Assembly: GCF_019597925.1 (NCBI RefSeq)
Contig: NZ_CP080442.1
Coordinates: 3,239,501-3,303,500, forward strand
DNA: 64,000 bases
Source: [Clostridium] scindens
GTDB lineage: Bacteria; Bacillota; Clostridia; Lachnospirales; Lachnospiraceae
Direction: 5' to 3'
How positions within the stretch are numbered: position 1 is the stretch's first letter; the number at the start of each line of letters is the position of its first letter. Shown here one piece after another: positions 1 through 7,651 of the stretch. The translations under genes were made by a program, and so were the position numbers. Under the pieces are notes generated by a model. The model saw only the letters and a program-made list of their open reading frames with translations. It did not search any database and was not told the origin of the DNA.

Positions 1-515
1 CCTGATCTGGACGTACCTGGAATCAGCGCCAGCATCTGGAATACGCCAATCCAGATCAGCATAGAAACGGACAGTTCAGATATCCTCCTTACGGATGGCT
101 TTCTTCCCGCATTACGGTTTTCTACTATTATAAACAGCACGCCATAGACGATCAGCATAACTGCCACTGGAAACGGCTTATAAAATAGTTCATCCAGAAT
201 GTCGTTAAACAGAATTCCCACGATGCCAGCCGGAACGGATGCGATCAGCACCTTGATCCACATCTGCCAGGTCAGCATCTTCTGCTTGCTGGTCTTTCTC
301 GGCGAGAATGGATTCAGCTTGTGGAAATACAGAACCACAACCGCCATTATGGCCCCCAGCTGGATCACCACGTTAAACATCTCCATGAACGCATCGCTCA
401 TGCTTGGCTTAAGCACGTCTCCCACCAGGATCAGATGCCCGGTACTGCTGACTGGCAGCCATTCCGTAATTCCTTCAACGATTCCAAGAATGATTACTTT
501 TAATACATCTAACAT
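1..515 (-). CDS. uppP: Undecaprenyl-diphosphatase UppP (BacA), C-terminus cut off by the window
   Basis: Membrane phosphatase that converts undecaprenyl diphosphate to the monophosphate, recycling the lipid carrier for peptidoglycan; loss or overexpression in relatives changes bacitracin tolerance. The 171 visible residues start at ATG 515 behind a GGAGAGAG-type ribosome site. They contain both family signatures: EGITEWLPVSSTGHL near residue 15 and PGTSRSG at the window edge. Hydrophobic helices lie between them. The family is usually about 270-290 residues, so roughly 100 C-terminal residues lie outside. It follows the HAD phosphatase gene by 15 bases and may be co-transcribed with it. Confidence 0.95.
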   Translation of the reverse strand, partial: MLDVLKVIILGIVEGITEWLPVSSTGHLILVGDVLKPSMSDAFMEMFNVVIQLGAIMAVVVLYFHKLNPFSPRKTSKQKMLTWQMWIKVLIASVPAGIVGILFNDILDELFYKPFPVAVMLIVYGVLFIIVENRNAGRKPSVRRISELSVSMLIWIGVFQMLALIPGTSRS

Positions 516-530
516 ATCTCTCTCCTTTTC

Positions 531-1361
531 TTAATCCAGCACATATTCCTCTATGAATCTGGCAACCCCTTCCTCGTCATTGGATAGCGCCACATAGTCT
601 GCTGCTTCTTTTACCTCTTCTGTTCCGTTTTCCATAGCTACTCCGGTTCCCACCTTCTGCATCATATACAGATCATTGGACCCATCCCCGAAAGCCAGGA
701 TATTTTCCCTTCTGATGCCAAGTCTTTTCCCCAGATCAATCAATGCATCGCCTTTATTCACGCCCTGCGCATTGACCTCGATATTCTTATCCAGGGCTCC
801 TGTAACCACGATGCCTGGAATGCTTTTTAGTTCTTCTGCCGCCGCGTCCCGGTCTCCTAAGGATGCGAACAGTCCCTGCATCTTATCCACCGCACGGTTC
901 TCTGCCTCGAACTTGGCACGTACATCCGGCACCGGCCTTCGGGTCGTCACAATATAGTTAGCCATAGGCGGAGACTCTATATAGCGCTCGACATTCTTAA
1001 GCGCCTCTTCCTGGGCATAGCCGATTCCATCATAGTATATCTCCCGAAGCGTATCATAATGTTCAAAGATTTCCAGAACCTTTCTGGCGATCGGCGCGGA
1101 AACCAGTTTTTCCTCTATGGTCCTGCCAGTCTGGGATTCTACCACTCTTGCTCCGTTGGCTGTAATGGCGTAGCGTATCCCCGGAAAATGGAGCAGTTCG
1201 CATGGTATGCCGCTCAGGGGCCTCCCGGTAGCCGGAAGAACTACGATTCCCTGGGCAATTGCTTTTCTTAGGATCTCCTTTGTATAAGGGGTAAATTCTT
1301 TTTCGGTAGTTAATAGCGTTCCATCCAGATCCAGCCCGATCATTCTGGCCTTAATCTTCAT
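531..1361 (-). CDS. Cof-type HAD-superfamily hydrolase
   Basis: A 276-residue haloacid-dehalogenase-type phosphatase of the Cof subfamily, which act on sugar phosphates, nucleotides or flavin precursors; the substrate cannot be told from sequence. Motif I is DLDGTLL (residues 10-16, nucleophile Asp10), motif II is the T of LPATGRP near residue 46, and motif IV is FGDGSNDLYMM near residue 224, which binds Mg2+. The C2-type cap lies between motifs II and III. Its start overlaps the end of the preceding DUF1444-like gene by 11 bases, which suggests translational coupling. Confidence 0.9.
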   Translation of the reverse strand: MKIKARMIGLDLDGTLLTTEKEFTPYTKEILRKAIAQGIVVLPATGRPLSGIPCELLHFPGIRYAITANGARVVESQTGRTIEEKLVSAPIARKVLEIFEHYDTLREIYYDGIGYAQEEALKNVERYIESPPMANYIVTTRRPVPDVRAKFEAENRAVDKMQGLFASLGDRDAAAEELKSIPGIVVTGALDKNIEVNAQGVNKGDALIDLGKRLGIRRENILAFGDGSNDLYMMQKVGTGVAMENGTEEVKEAADYVALSNDEEGVARFIEEYVLD

Positions 1362-1932
1362 ATGCCGTTAATTCCTTTCTGTCTTTTGAAAACCGCATTA
1401 ATGTCTTGCTGACCTTATCCTTGCTCTGCTCATAAGCATTTTCCCCATGCTCCACCATCTTTTCCACCACCATCTTCTGGCTTGCCGGAGCAAATAATAT
1501 GGTATCCTTGGCCGGCACCATGATTACCAGGTCATCTTTCAGCTTATCTACGCACACCTGCCAGATATGCTTAAAGCACAGCGCGCTGGCCTCATGATGG
1601 CCATCTGCTATAATGCCGAATCCCCCATACCAGGTATTTGCGATCACGAATTCCACATCCCGGATCAGATTCTCGCAGGAAGCGTGATAGAGTTCCTCGA
1701 TATCGCAATCCGGAGGCAGCATATTATCCTTGAGGACTTCAAATACATCTTCTCCCCTCTTGATCACAAATATAACCGACAGGTCTTCCATAAATGCTAC
1801 CACCGGCGTATCTTTTTCTGAGATGCGCTTCCCATTCAGCGCCTGGCTGTCGGTCAGCTCGCTTTTGACCCAGGGATAGATCTTTTCCTTGATGTTTTCA
1901 TATTTATAATGCTCTTCTTCGTATTTTCTCAT
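1351..1932 (-). CDS. Uncharacterised DUF1444/DUF5688-like protein
   Basis: A 193-residue soluble protein with no signal peptide or membrane segment. I recognise only a loose resemblance to DUF1444/DUF5688-type clostridial proteins, visible in the central stretch that ends WYGGFGIIADGHHEASALC. Function is unknown. It is the first gene of a three-gene minus-strand unit (this gene, HAD hydrolase, uppP) and is read from a promoter that shares its -35 palindrome with the divergent cell-wall hydrolase gene. The ATG at 1932 follows a GAAAAGA-type site. Confidence 0.6.
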   Translation of the reverse strand: MRKYEEEHYKYENIKEKIYPWVKSELTDSQALNGKRISEKDTPVVAFMEDLSVIFVIKRGEDVFEVLKDNMLPPDCDIEELYHASCENLIRDVEFVIANTWYGGFGIIADGHHEASALCFKHIWQVCVDKLKDDLVIMVPAKDTILFAPASQKMVVEKMVEHGENAYEQSKDKVSKTLMRFSKDRKELTAYED

Positions 1933-1966
1933 TGTCTTTTCCTCTCAATCATACATTCTATGTTCT

Positions 1967-2008
1967 ATTCTAACAAAATTTGCTTTATAAAGCAATTTGT
2001 TGTATAAT
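1967..2008. promoter_or_regulatory. Divergent promoters sharing a palindromic -35 region
   Basis: The perfect 16-bp palindrome TTGCTTTATAAAGCAA (1980-1995) supplies a TTGCTT -35 box on each strand. On the plus strand TATAAT lies at 2003-2008 after a 17-base spacer and reads into the cell-wall hydrolase gene. On the minus strand TAGAAT (1967-1972 on the complement) also has a 17-base spacer and reads into the DUF1444-like gene. Confidence 0.75.
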
Positions 2009-2044
2009 AGATAAGCACTCGCTAGAAAAGGAAAGGATGTGTAT

Positions 2045-3127
2045 ATGATAAGTACGAAAAAGAAACGTATATTACGGTCAGCCCTGGCGCTGGTTCTAAC
2101 CGCCGTAACAATTGCTTCTGTGAATACTTCGGTATATTCGGCACCTTCCGCAGAAGAACTGGAAGATACTACCTCCGGCCTGCAGGGTGAATTGGATGAT
2201 TTGAACAGTCAATTATCGTCCTTAAGCGCTGAACTGGACTCAGCCTCTTCAAAGATTGAAGATTTATCCGCTGATGTAGAAAAAGCCAAGCTTGACCTGG
2301 CGGCAGCCCAGCTTAATGAGGACGCACAGTATGATGCCATGAAGGACAGGATTAAGTTCATGTATGAAGGCGGCAGCGCCTCCTTGATTCAGATCTTATT
2401 CTCTTCTCAAAATATGGCGGATTTTCTTAACAAAGCAGAATATGTAACAACGATAAGCGAATATGACAGATCCATGCTGGACGAGTTGCGCGATGTGCGT
2501 ATCAGCGTCGAAGAAAAGCAGTCGGATCTGGTGAGCAAGCAGCAAGAACTTGCTTCATTGCAGGAAAACCTGGAGGCAAAAAAGAATGAGCTGAATTCCA
2601 AGATCTCATCTACCTCCGGACAGCTGGATGATTATAAATCGCAGCTGGAACGCGCAAAGGCCGCCGAGGAAGCCAGCAAAGTGGCACAGAACAATGATAT
2701 TTCCGGCTCCGTTACGCCTCCTGCCAATAATGGTAACAGTAACAACAGCAGCAATTCGAATTCCAACTCTGGTCAGATAAATGCTAACACCAGTGATGTC
2801 GCATTATTTGCTGCTCTTCTCGAGTGCGAATCCGGCAGTTACGACGGCATGCTTGCCGTTGCAACGGTTATTATGAACAGGGTTGCAAGCCCCAGCTATC
2901 CCAATTCGATACGCGAAGTCATCTATCAGCCAGGCCAGTTCGGCCCAACCTGGAATGGCAGTCTGAACAGAGTTCTGGCAAGAGGGCCTTCCTCAACAGC
3001 CTATTCTGTCGCCCAGGCGGCTTTAGGCGGCGCACGCCACTCTGCCGTCATCAATTGCTATTCTTTTAATGGAGCGGCATGGACTGATGTACCGGGAGTC
3101 GTGATCGGTGGAAATGTATTCTATTAG
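2045..3127 (+). CDS. Secreted cell-wall hydrolase with coiled-coil N-domain and SleB-type catalytic domain
   Basis: A 360-residue exported peptidoglycan hydrolase. Residues 1-35 form a signal peptide (basic start, hydrophobic LALVLTAVTIAS core, cleavage near VYSA). Residues 40-210 are a long coiled coil of the PcsB/FtsX-partner type rich in leucine, aspartate and serine. An asparagine/serine-rich linker follows, then a Hydrolase_2 (SleB-like) domain at about 245-360 with the candidate catalytic glutamate in LLECESGSYDGM. The ATG at 2045 is preferred over the GTG at 2039 because the GGAAAGG ribosome site ends 8 bases before it. The combination suggests septal or spore cortex remodelling; which one cannot be decided here. 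Confidence 0.88.
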   Translation: MISTKKKRILRSALALVLTAVTIASVNTSVYSAPSAEELEDTTSGLQGELDDLNSQLSSLSAELDSASSKIEDLSADVEKAKLDLAAAQLNEDAQYDAMKDRIKFMYEGGSASLIQILFSSQNMADFLNKAEYVTTISEYDRSMLDELRDVRISVEEKQSDLVSKQQELASLQENLEAKKNELNSKISSTSGQLDDYKSQLERAKAAEEASKVAQNNDISGSVTPPANNGNSNNSSNSNSNSGQINANTSDVALFAALLECESGSYDGMLAVATVIMNRVASPSYPNSIREVIYQPGQFGPTWNGSLNRVLARGPSSTAYSVAQAALGGARHSAVINCYSFNGAAWTDVPGVVIGGNVFY

Positions 3128-3160
3128 AAATATAATAGTCATATAATGCAGGATTATATC

Positions 3161-3198
3161 AAAGGGCATTACTATCGGGAAATAGTAATGCCCTTTTT
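3161..3198 (+). terminator. Rho-independent terminator
   Basis: A perfect 15-bp stem (3161-3175 with 3182-3196) with loop CGGGAA ends in a T tract. The stem starts with AAA, so it can also serve the minus-strand kinase gene ending at 3201. Confidence 0.92.
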
Positions 3199-3200
3199 GT

Positions 3201-3956
3201 CTATTGATAATCCATCACATCAATCCATTTCATCAGGAAATCTTTTTCCAGCTCATTGTCTTTCTCCAGCTGCGAAGCTGCTACGATCGGAAGCCACTGC
3301 TGCACGTACTGTCTGGCGGTGTCGCTCTTCTTGCAGAATAGGTTCAGATACAGGTCTGCCGCTTCCTGATCCTTAAGCGCGAACAGAAGATAGGTCATTG
3401 CCGCATCGGCGCTTGCATTTCCCTGGGTGGCATGCGCCCAGTCAACAACCGTCATCTTCCCGTTCTTTCCTACGATCACATTGCTGGGATTGAAATCTCC
3501 GTGACATAGCTTCGTATGCTTTGGCATGCTTTCTAACCGGGTCAGAAGTTCATATCTCTGAGTAGCATCCAGTTCTTTCAAGCCATTGATCTGCCTTGCA
3601 AGCTTATCCTTCAGCTTGTTCAGCAGCGGCGCCTTCTTCTCATGTACCTTCAACTGCAGATCCACGAAATCAGACATGTATTTCTCCAGGTTGTCATGGT
3701 CGATCTTCATCATCTCTTCCAGCGTCTTGCCATCCTTGTATTCGATGACCAGCGACCACTTCCCGTCGATCTGGGTCACTTCCTTCAGCTTTGGTATATC
3801 TAAGCCAGTCTCTTCTACCCTTACCGTATTCAAAGCCTCATTAAAGACTGCTGACTTCGGATGGAAGGTCTCAAATACTTTGACAATGCTATTATCGCAT
3901 TTATAAACCTCTTTGTAAGGACGTTTTAATATCAGATTACCATTCTCCAGTTTCAT
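3201..3956 (-). CDS. APH/choline-kinase-like phosphotransferase
   Basis: A 251-residue protein-kinase-like small-molecule kinase of the aminoglycoside phosphotransferase family. The catalytic loop is LCHGDFNPSNVIV near residue 162 (Asp as base, Asn for Mg2+), followed by the VVDWAHA motif that corresponds to DFG/DWE. Substrate is unknown; homologues include resistance enzymes, choline kinases and fructosamine kinases, and nothing here points to an antibiotic. The start MKLENG at 3956 is chosen because AAGGAGG lies 8 bases upstream; an upstream in-frame Met at 3989 lacks a site. Convergent with the cell-wall hydrolase gene. Confidence 0.8.
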   Translation of the reverse strand: MKLENGNLILKRPYKEVYKCDNSIVKVFETFHPKSAVFNEALNTVRVEETGLDIPKLKEVTQIDGKWSLVIEYKDGKTLEEMMKIDHDNLEKYMSDFVDLQLKVHEKKAPLLNKLKDKLARQINGLKELDATQRYELLTRLESMPKHTKLCHGDFNPSNVIVGKNGKMTVVDWAHATQGNASADAAMTYLLFALKDQEAADLYLNLFCKKSDTARQYVQQWLPIVAASQLEKDNELEKDFLMKWIDVMDYQ

Positions 3957-4130
3957 AAGCCATACCTCCTTGTAGTATTTGCCGTTCATTTATTTGTTGG
4001 CTTAATTATACACCCGTAGAAATCATTTGAAAAGCATTTTTTGATATTTTTTTAACTTATATTTTTTACTTATTTTTATTGTTATTTTTTTAACTAACTT
4101 ATCTATTTTTTATTTATTTAGAATAACTTC

Positions 4131-4331
4131 CTATGATCTCTTTTTTAATATCAGTTTCCATCTGCTAGTGAATTTTACGCTATATACAATTTGCTTCATT
4201 CTGCCGCACCGGTCACATCTTTCCGGGTAAACATACACCAGTACATCATTTTTATCCAAATCCAGACCCAAAGTATTATTTATACAGTTCCTGCAATATC
4301 CCAGATCCTGTATCTTACGCATTTTGCTCAT
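4131..4331 (-). CDS. Small zinc-ribbon-like protein of unknown function
   Basis: A 66-residue protein with CRNC (residues 14-17) and CDRC (about 39-42), spacing typical of a single zinc ribbon, and a basic C-terminus (LILKKRS). No family recognised. It lies divergent to the XRE regulator gene across an AT-rich spacer, so it may be that regulator's target. Being short and AT-rich, it could also be spurious. Confidence 0.45.
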   Translation of the reverse strand: MSKMRKIQDLGYCRNCINNTLGLDLDKNDVLVYVYPERCDRCGRMKQIVYSVKFTSRWKLILKKRS

Positions 4332-4396
4332 TTTATCCCCTATCGCATAATATCTTTTTTAAAACTATATCCATGGTAATAATATCATATATAAAA

Positions 4397-4462
4397 CGAT
4401 ATCTCAAGAAAAACATCGTATTATACATGATATTAATTGCCATACTATCGTTTACAATGGTT
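4397..4462. promoter_or_regulatory. Candidate operator region with three ACGAT half-sites
   Basis: In the spacer before the XRE gene, ACGAT/ATCGT occurs three times in about 60 bases (AAACGATATC, ACATCGTATT, CTATCGTTTA), two as an inverted pair. This pattern would suit self-regulation by the adjacent XRE protein. It is inference from pattern only. Confidence 0.35.
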
Positions 4463-4480
4463 TATACAGGTGGTGAAAAT

Positions 4481-4786
4481 ATGTACGAGGACTTATTTTA
4501 TCAAAGACTTATCGAATTACGTACAAAAAAGGGGGTATCTGCCCGGGATATGAGCCTTTCGATCGGACAGAATGCCGGATATATTAATGGATTGGAAAAC
4601 CGTAAGGGTCTTCCCTCCATGGCTGTCTTTTTTTATATTTGTGATTTTCTGGAAGTTACCCCGAGCGAATTCTTTAATGTAGATATCGAGGAGCCGCAGA
4701 AGTTAAAAGAACTATATGAAGAAATCAAGTCATTTGATTCTGAACGTCTGGAACTTTTGGCGCGCTTAATCAAATATATGCGGTAG
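4481..4786 (+). CDS. XRE-family DNA-binding regulator
   Basis: A 101-residue single-domain Cro/C1-type repressor. The helix-turn-helix covers residues 5-60 (RLIELRTKKGVSARDMSLSI, then NAGYINGLENRKGLPSM as recognition helix), followed by an acidic tail ending in LIKYMR. The ATG at 4481 has a GGTGG-like site 8 bases upstream; the hydrophobic stretch in front of it in the same frame is unlikely to be translated. Related small XRE proteins with this tail are common in Lachnospiraceae. Target unknown; the neighbouring zinc-ribbon gene and its own promoter are candidates. Confidence 0.8.
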   Translation: MYEDLFYQRLIELRTKKGVSARDMSLSIGQNAGYINGLENRKGLPSMAVFFYICDFLEVTPSEFFNVDIEEPQKLKELYEEIKSFDSERLELLARLIKYMR

Positions 4787-4802
4787 GCCTTCTGCTATAA
4801 AC

Positions 4803-4856
4803 AGACAAAGAGCAAGAGCGCAGCGGTTCGCTGCGCTCTTGCTCTTTGTCTCTTAT
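4803..4856. terminator. Bidirectional terminator, perfect 23-bp stem
   Basis: Arms 4803-4825 and 4829-4851 are fully complementary around a 3-base loop. The stem lies between the convergent XRE and adhE genes and is followed by a T-rich stretch on the plus strand. The stem is unusually long for a terminator. Confidence 0.85.
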
Positions 4857-7468
4857 TTTCCGTAGTAGCATTTCAGGTAGATTTCCTTAATCTCTTTCAT
4901 CAGAGGATATCTTGGGTTGGCGCCTGTACACTGATCGTTGAAGGCCTGCTCCACCATGTCATCCAATGTATCAAGGAAGTACTTCTCGTCTACGCCGTAG
5001 TCTTTGATCGTCTTCTTGATTCCAATCGTATCTTTTAATTCTTCCAGTTTCTTACAGAAGTTATCAAATACCTCCTGGTCATCCTTGCCCTGGCATCCTG
5101 CGAATCGTCCTAACTCTGCATATCTGGCCAGCGCATGTGGATACTGGTATTGGGAGAATGTTCCCATCTTGGTTGGAACTTCTGCCGCGTTGTATTTCAT
5201 TACCTCTGTCAGGATTACTGCGTTTGCAACGCCGTGTGGCAGATGATGGAATGCGCCAAGCTTATGGGCCATAGAGTGGTTCAGTCCCAGGAATGCGTTG
5301 GCAAATGCCATACCAGCCATGCAGGAGGCATTGGCCATCTTCTCTCTTGCCTCAGGGTCATTGGCTCCATTTTCATATGCAGATGGCAGGTAGTCGAACA
5401 CTGCCTTTACCGCCTTCATTGCAAGTCCGTCTGTATAGTCGGTTGCCATGATGGATACATATGCCTCGATGGCATGTGTCATGACGTCGATACCGGATGC
5501 GCTGGTCAGTCCTTTTGGCTGAGTCATCATGTTATCTACGTCTACGATTGCCATGTTTGGAAGCAGCTCGTAGTCAGCGATCGGCCATTTTACCCCTGTC
5601 TCTGCGTCTGTGATAATTGCAAATGGGGTAACTTCAGAACCTGTTCCTGAAGAGGTAGGGATTGCCACGAAGTATGCCTTCTCGCCCATCTTCGGGAAGG
5701 TATATACCCTCTTTCGGATATCCATGAAGTCCATAGCCATATCTTCGAAGTTTGCTTCCGGATGCTCATACATCAGCCACATAATCTTGGCAGCATCCAT
5801 TGCGGAGCCTCCGCCAAGCGCTATGATGGTGTCTGGCTCGAAGGCCCTCATCTGGTCAGTACCCTTCTGGGCGCACTGTAATGTCGGGTCCGGAGCAACC
5901 TCATAGAAGCAGGTATGCTGGATTCCCATTTCATCCAGTTTTGCTTCGATTGGAGCAACATAGCCGTTCTTATATAAGAAGGAGTCAGTTACGATGAATG
6001 CTTTCTTCTTATTCATAACTGTTCCAAGTTCATCAAGCGCAACAGGCATACAGCCTTTCTTAAAGTATACCTTCTCAGGTGTTCTAAACCACAGCATGTT
6101 TTCTCTCCTCTCAGCAACCGTCTTAATATTAATCAAGTGTTTTACTCCTACGTTCTCTGATACGGAGTTTCCTCCCCAGGAACCGCAGCCAAGGGTAAGA
6201 GATGGAGCAAGCTTGAAGTTATACAGGTCGCCGATGCCGCCCTGGGAAGATGGCGTATTGATCAAGATACGGCAGGTCTTCATTGCTTCGGCATGCTTTG
6301 CGATCTTCTCTTTCTGGGCCGGATGTACATACAGGGAAGCCGTATGTCCGTATCCGCCGTCGGCAACCAGCTGCTCTGCTTTTGCAAGCGCCTCATCGAA
6401 TGTCTTTGCCCTGTACATTCCGAGTACCGGAGACAACTTCTCATGCGCGAATTCTTCGGATATGTCAACAGATTCTACTTCTCCGATCAGGATCTTGGTA
6501 TCTTCCGGAACGTTAACGCCGGCCATCTTCGCAATCTCATATGCGGATTTACCAGGAATCTTGTTGTTCAGAGCGCCATTGATGATGATGGTCTTGCGTA
6601 CCTTATCTAATTCTTCGCCTTTCTTAAGGAAATAGCATCCGCGGTATGCAAATTCTTTCTTTACTTCATCGTAAATGCTGTCCAGGACGGTTACTGACTG
6701 CTCGGATGCGCAGATCATGCCGTTGTCAAATGTCTTGGAGTGGATGATGGAACTTACTGCCATCTTAATATCTGCCGTGTCATCGATGATGACCGGAGTA
6801 TTTCCAGGTCCTACGCCAAGTGCCGGCTTTCCTGCGGAATAAGCTGACTTAACCATTCCAGGGCCGCCTGTGGCAAGCGTGATATCTGCATCTTTCATTA
6901 CTGTATTTGTAAGTTCCAGGGATGGAACATCAATCCAGCCGATGATTCCTTCCGGAGCGCCTGCTTTTACAGCGGCGTCCAGGACGATCTTGGCTGCGGC
7001 AATCGTACAAGCCTTTGCAGCTGGGTGCGGGCTGATGATGATTGCGTTTCTTGTCTTCAGACAGATCAATGTCTTAAATATTGCGGTTGACGTAGGGTTG
7101 GTCGTAGGGATGACTGCTGCCACCAGTCCGATTGGCTCTGCAATCTTCTTGATTCCGTATGCGGCATCTTCTTCCAGCACGCCGCATGTCTTTGTGTTCT
7201 TGTAAGCATTGTAGATATACTCAGCTGCATAGTGGTTCTTGATCACCTTGTCTTCCACGATCCCGCGTCCGGTCTCTTCTACTGCCTGCTTTGCAAGCGG
7301 AATACGCATCTTGTTTGCTGCCATTGCTGCCTCGTAGAAGATCTTGTCTACCTGCTCCTGCGTGTATGTAGCAAATATCTTCTGAGCCTCCCTCATCGCC
7401 TTCATCTTGGCTTCGAGGGCCTCTACGCTGTCAATGATTTCTGGTACTACTTCCTTCTTCTTAGCCAT
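4853..7468 (-). CDS. adhE: Bifunctional acetaldehyde-CoA/alcohol dehydrogenase AdhE
   Basis: An 871-residue fusion that reduces acetyl-CoA to acetaldehyde and then ethanol, oxidising two NADH; the main NADH sink in mixed fermentation. Residues 1-440 are the aldehyde dehydrogenase half with catalytic Cys in FDNGMICASEQS. Residues about 455-871 are the iron-dependent alcohol dehydrogenase half with the nucleotide motif GGGSAMDAAK and metal-binding histidines in MTHAIEAYVS and LNHSMAHKLGAFHHLPHG. Length is normal for AdhE, which forms spirosomes. ATG 7468 follows GGGAGG. A strong promoter with an overlapping Rex-like operator lies upstream. Confidence 0.98.
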   Translation of the reverse strand: MAKKKEVVPEIIDSVEALEAKMKAMREAQKIFATYTQEQVDKIFYEAAMAANKMRIPLAKQAVEETGRGIVEDKVIKNHYAAEYIYNAYKNTKTCGVLEEDAAYGIKKIAEPIGLVAAVIPTTNPTSTAIFKTLICLKTRNAIIISPHPAAKACTIAAAKIVLDAAVKAGAPEGIIGWIDVPSLELTNTVMKDADITLATGGPGMVKSAYSAGKPALGVGPGNTPVIIDDTADIKMAVSSIIHSKTFDNGMICASEQSVTVLDSIYDEVKKEFAYRGCYFLKKGEELDKVRKTIIINGALNNKIPGKSAYEIAKMAGVNVPEDTKILIGEVESVDISEEFAHEKLSPVLGMYRAKTFDEALAKAEQLVADGGYGHTASLYVHPAQKEKIAKHAEAMKTCRILINTPSSQGGIGDLYNFKLAPSLTLGCGSWGGNSVSENVGVKHLINIKTVAERRENMLWFRTPEKVYFKKGCMPVALDELGTVMNKKKAFIVTDSFLYKNGYVAPIEAKLDEMGIQHTCFYEVAPDPTLQCAQKGTDQMRAFEPDTIIALGGGSAMDAAKIMWLMYEHPEANFEDMAMDFMDIRKRVYTFPKMGEKAYFVAIPTSSGTGSEVTPFAIITDAETGVKWPIADYELLPNMAIVDVDNMMTQPKGLTSASGIDVMTHAIEAYVSIMATDYTDGLAMKAVKAVFDYLPSAYENGANDPEAREKMANASCMAGMAFANAFLGLNHSMAHKLGAFHHLPHGVANAVILTEVMKYNAAEVPTKMGTFSQYQYPHALARYAELGRFAGCQGKDDQEVFDNFCKKLEELKDTIGIKKTIKDYGVDEKYFLDTLDDMVEQAFNDQCTGANPRYPLMKEIKEIYLKCYYGK

Positions 7469-7527
7469 CTTGATTATCCTCCCTGTGAATATGTATTCTT
7501 GAATATGTATTCTTTATTACAGGTCAT

Positions 7528-7556
7528 AGTATACGAAATCGTTAATTATTTGTCAA
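7528..7556 (-). promoter_or_regulatory. adhE promoter with overlapping Rex-like operator
   Basis: On the minus strand, TTGACA (complement of 7551-7556), a 17-base spacer and TATACT (complement of 7528-7533) form a near-consensus sigma-A promoter. The 18-mer TTGACAAATAATTAACGA (complement of 7539-7556) matches the Rex consensus TTGTTAA-N4-TTAACAA at all but three positions and begins in the -35 box. Rex is an NADH/NAD+ sensor that often represses adhE in Firmicutes. Confidence 0.75.
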
Positions 7557-7608
7557 TAGGTAATTGATATTTTTTTAACGAATTTTTCAAGTTCACATAT
7601 TTTTCCAC

Positions 7609-7634
7609 CAAAAAAGCGGCCCTCATGGACCGCT
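7609..7634 (-). terminator. Terminator of the hydrogenase operon
   Basis: On the minus strand an 8-bp stem (AGCGGTCC with GGGCCGCT, one G-U pair) and ATGA loop at 7615-7634 is followed by a run of T. Confidence 0.85.
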
Positions 7635-7651
7635 CTTTCTATTGCTGTATT

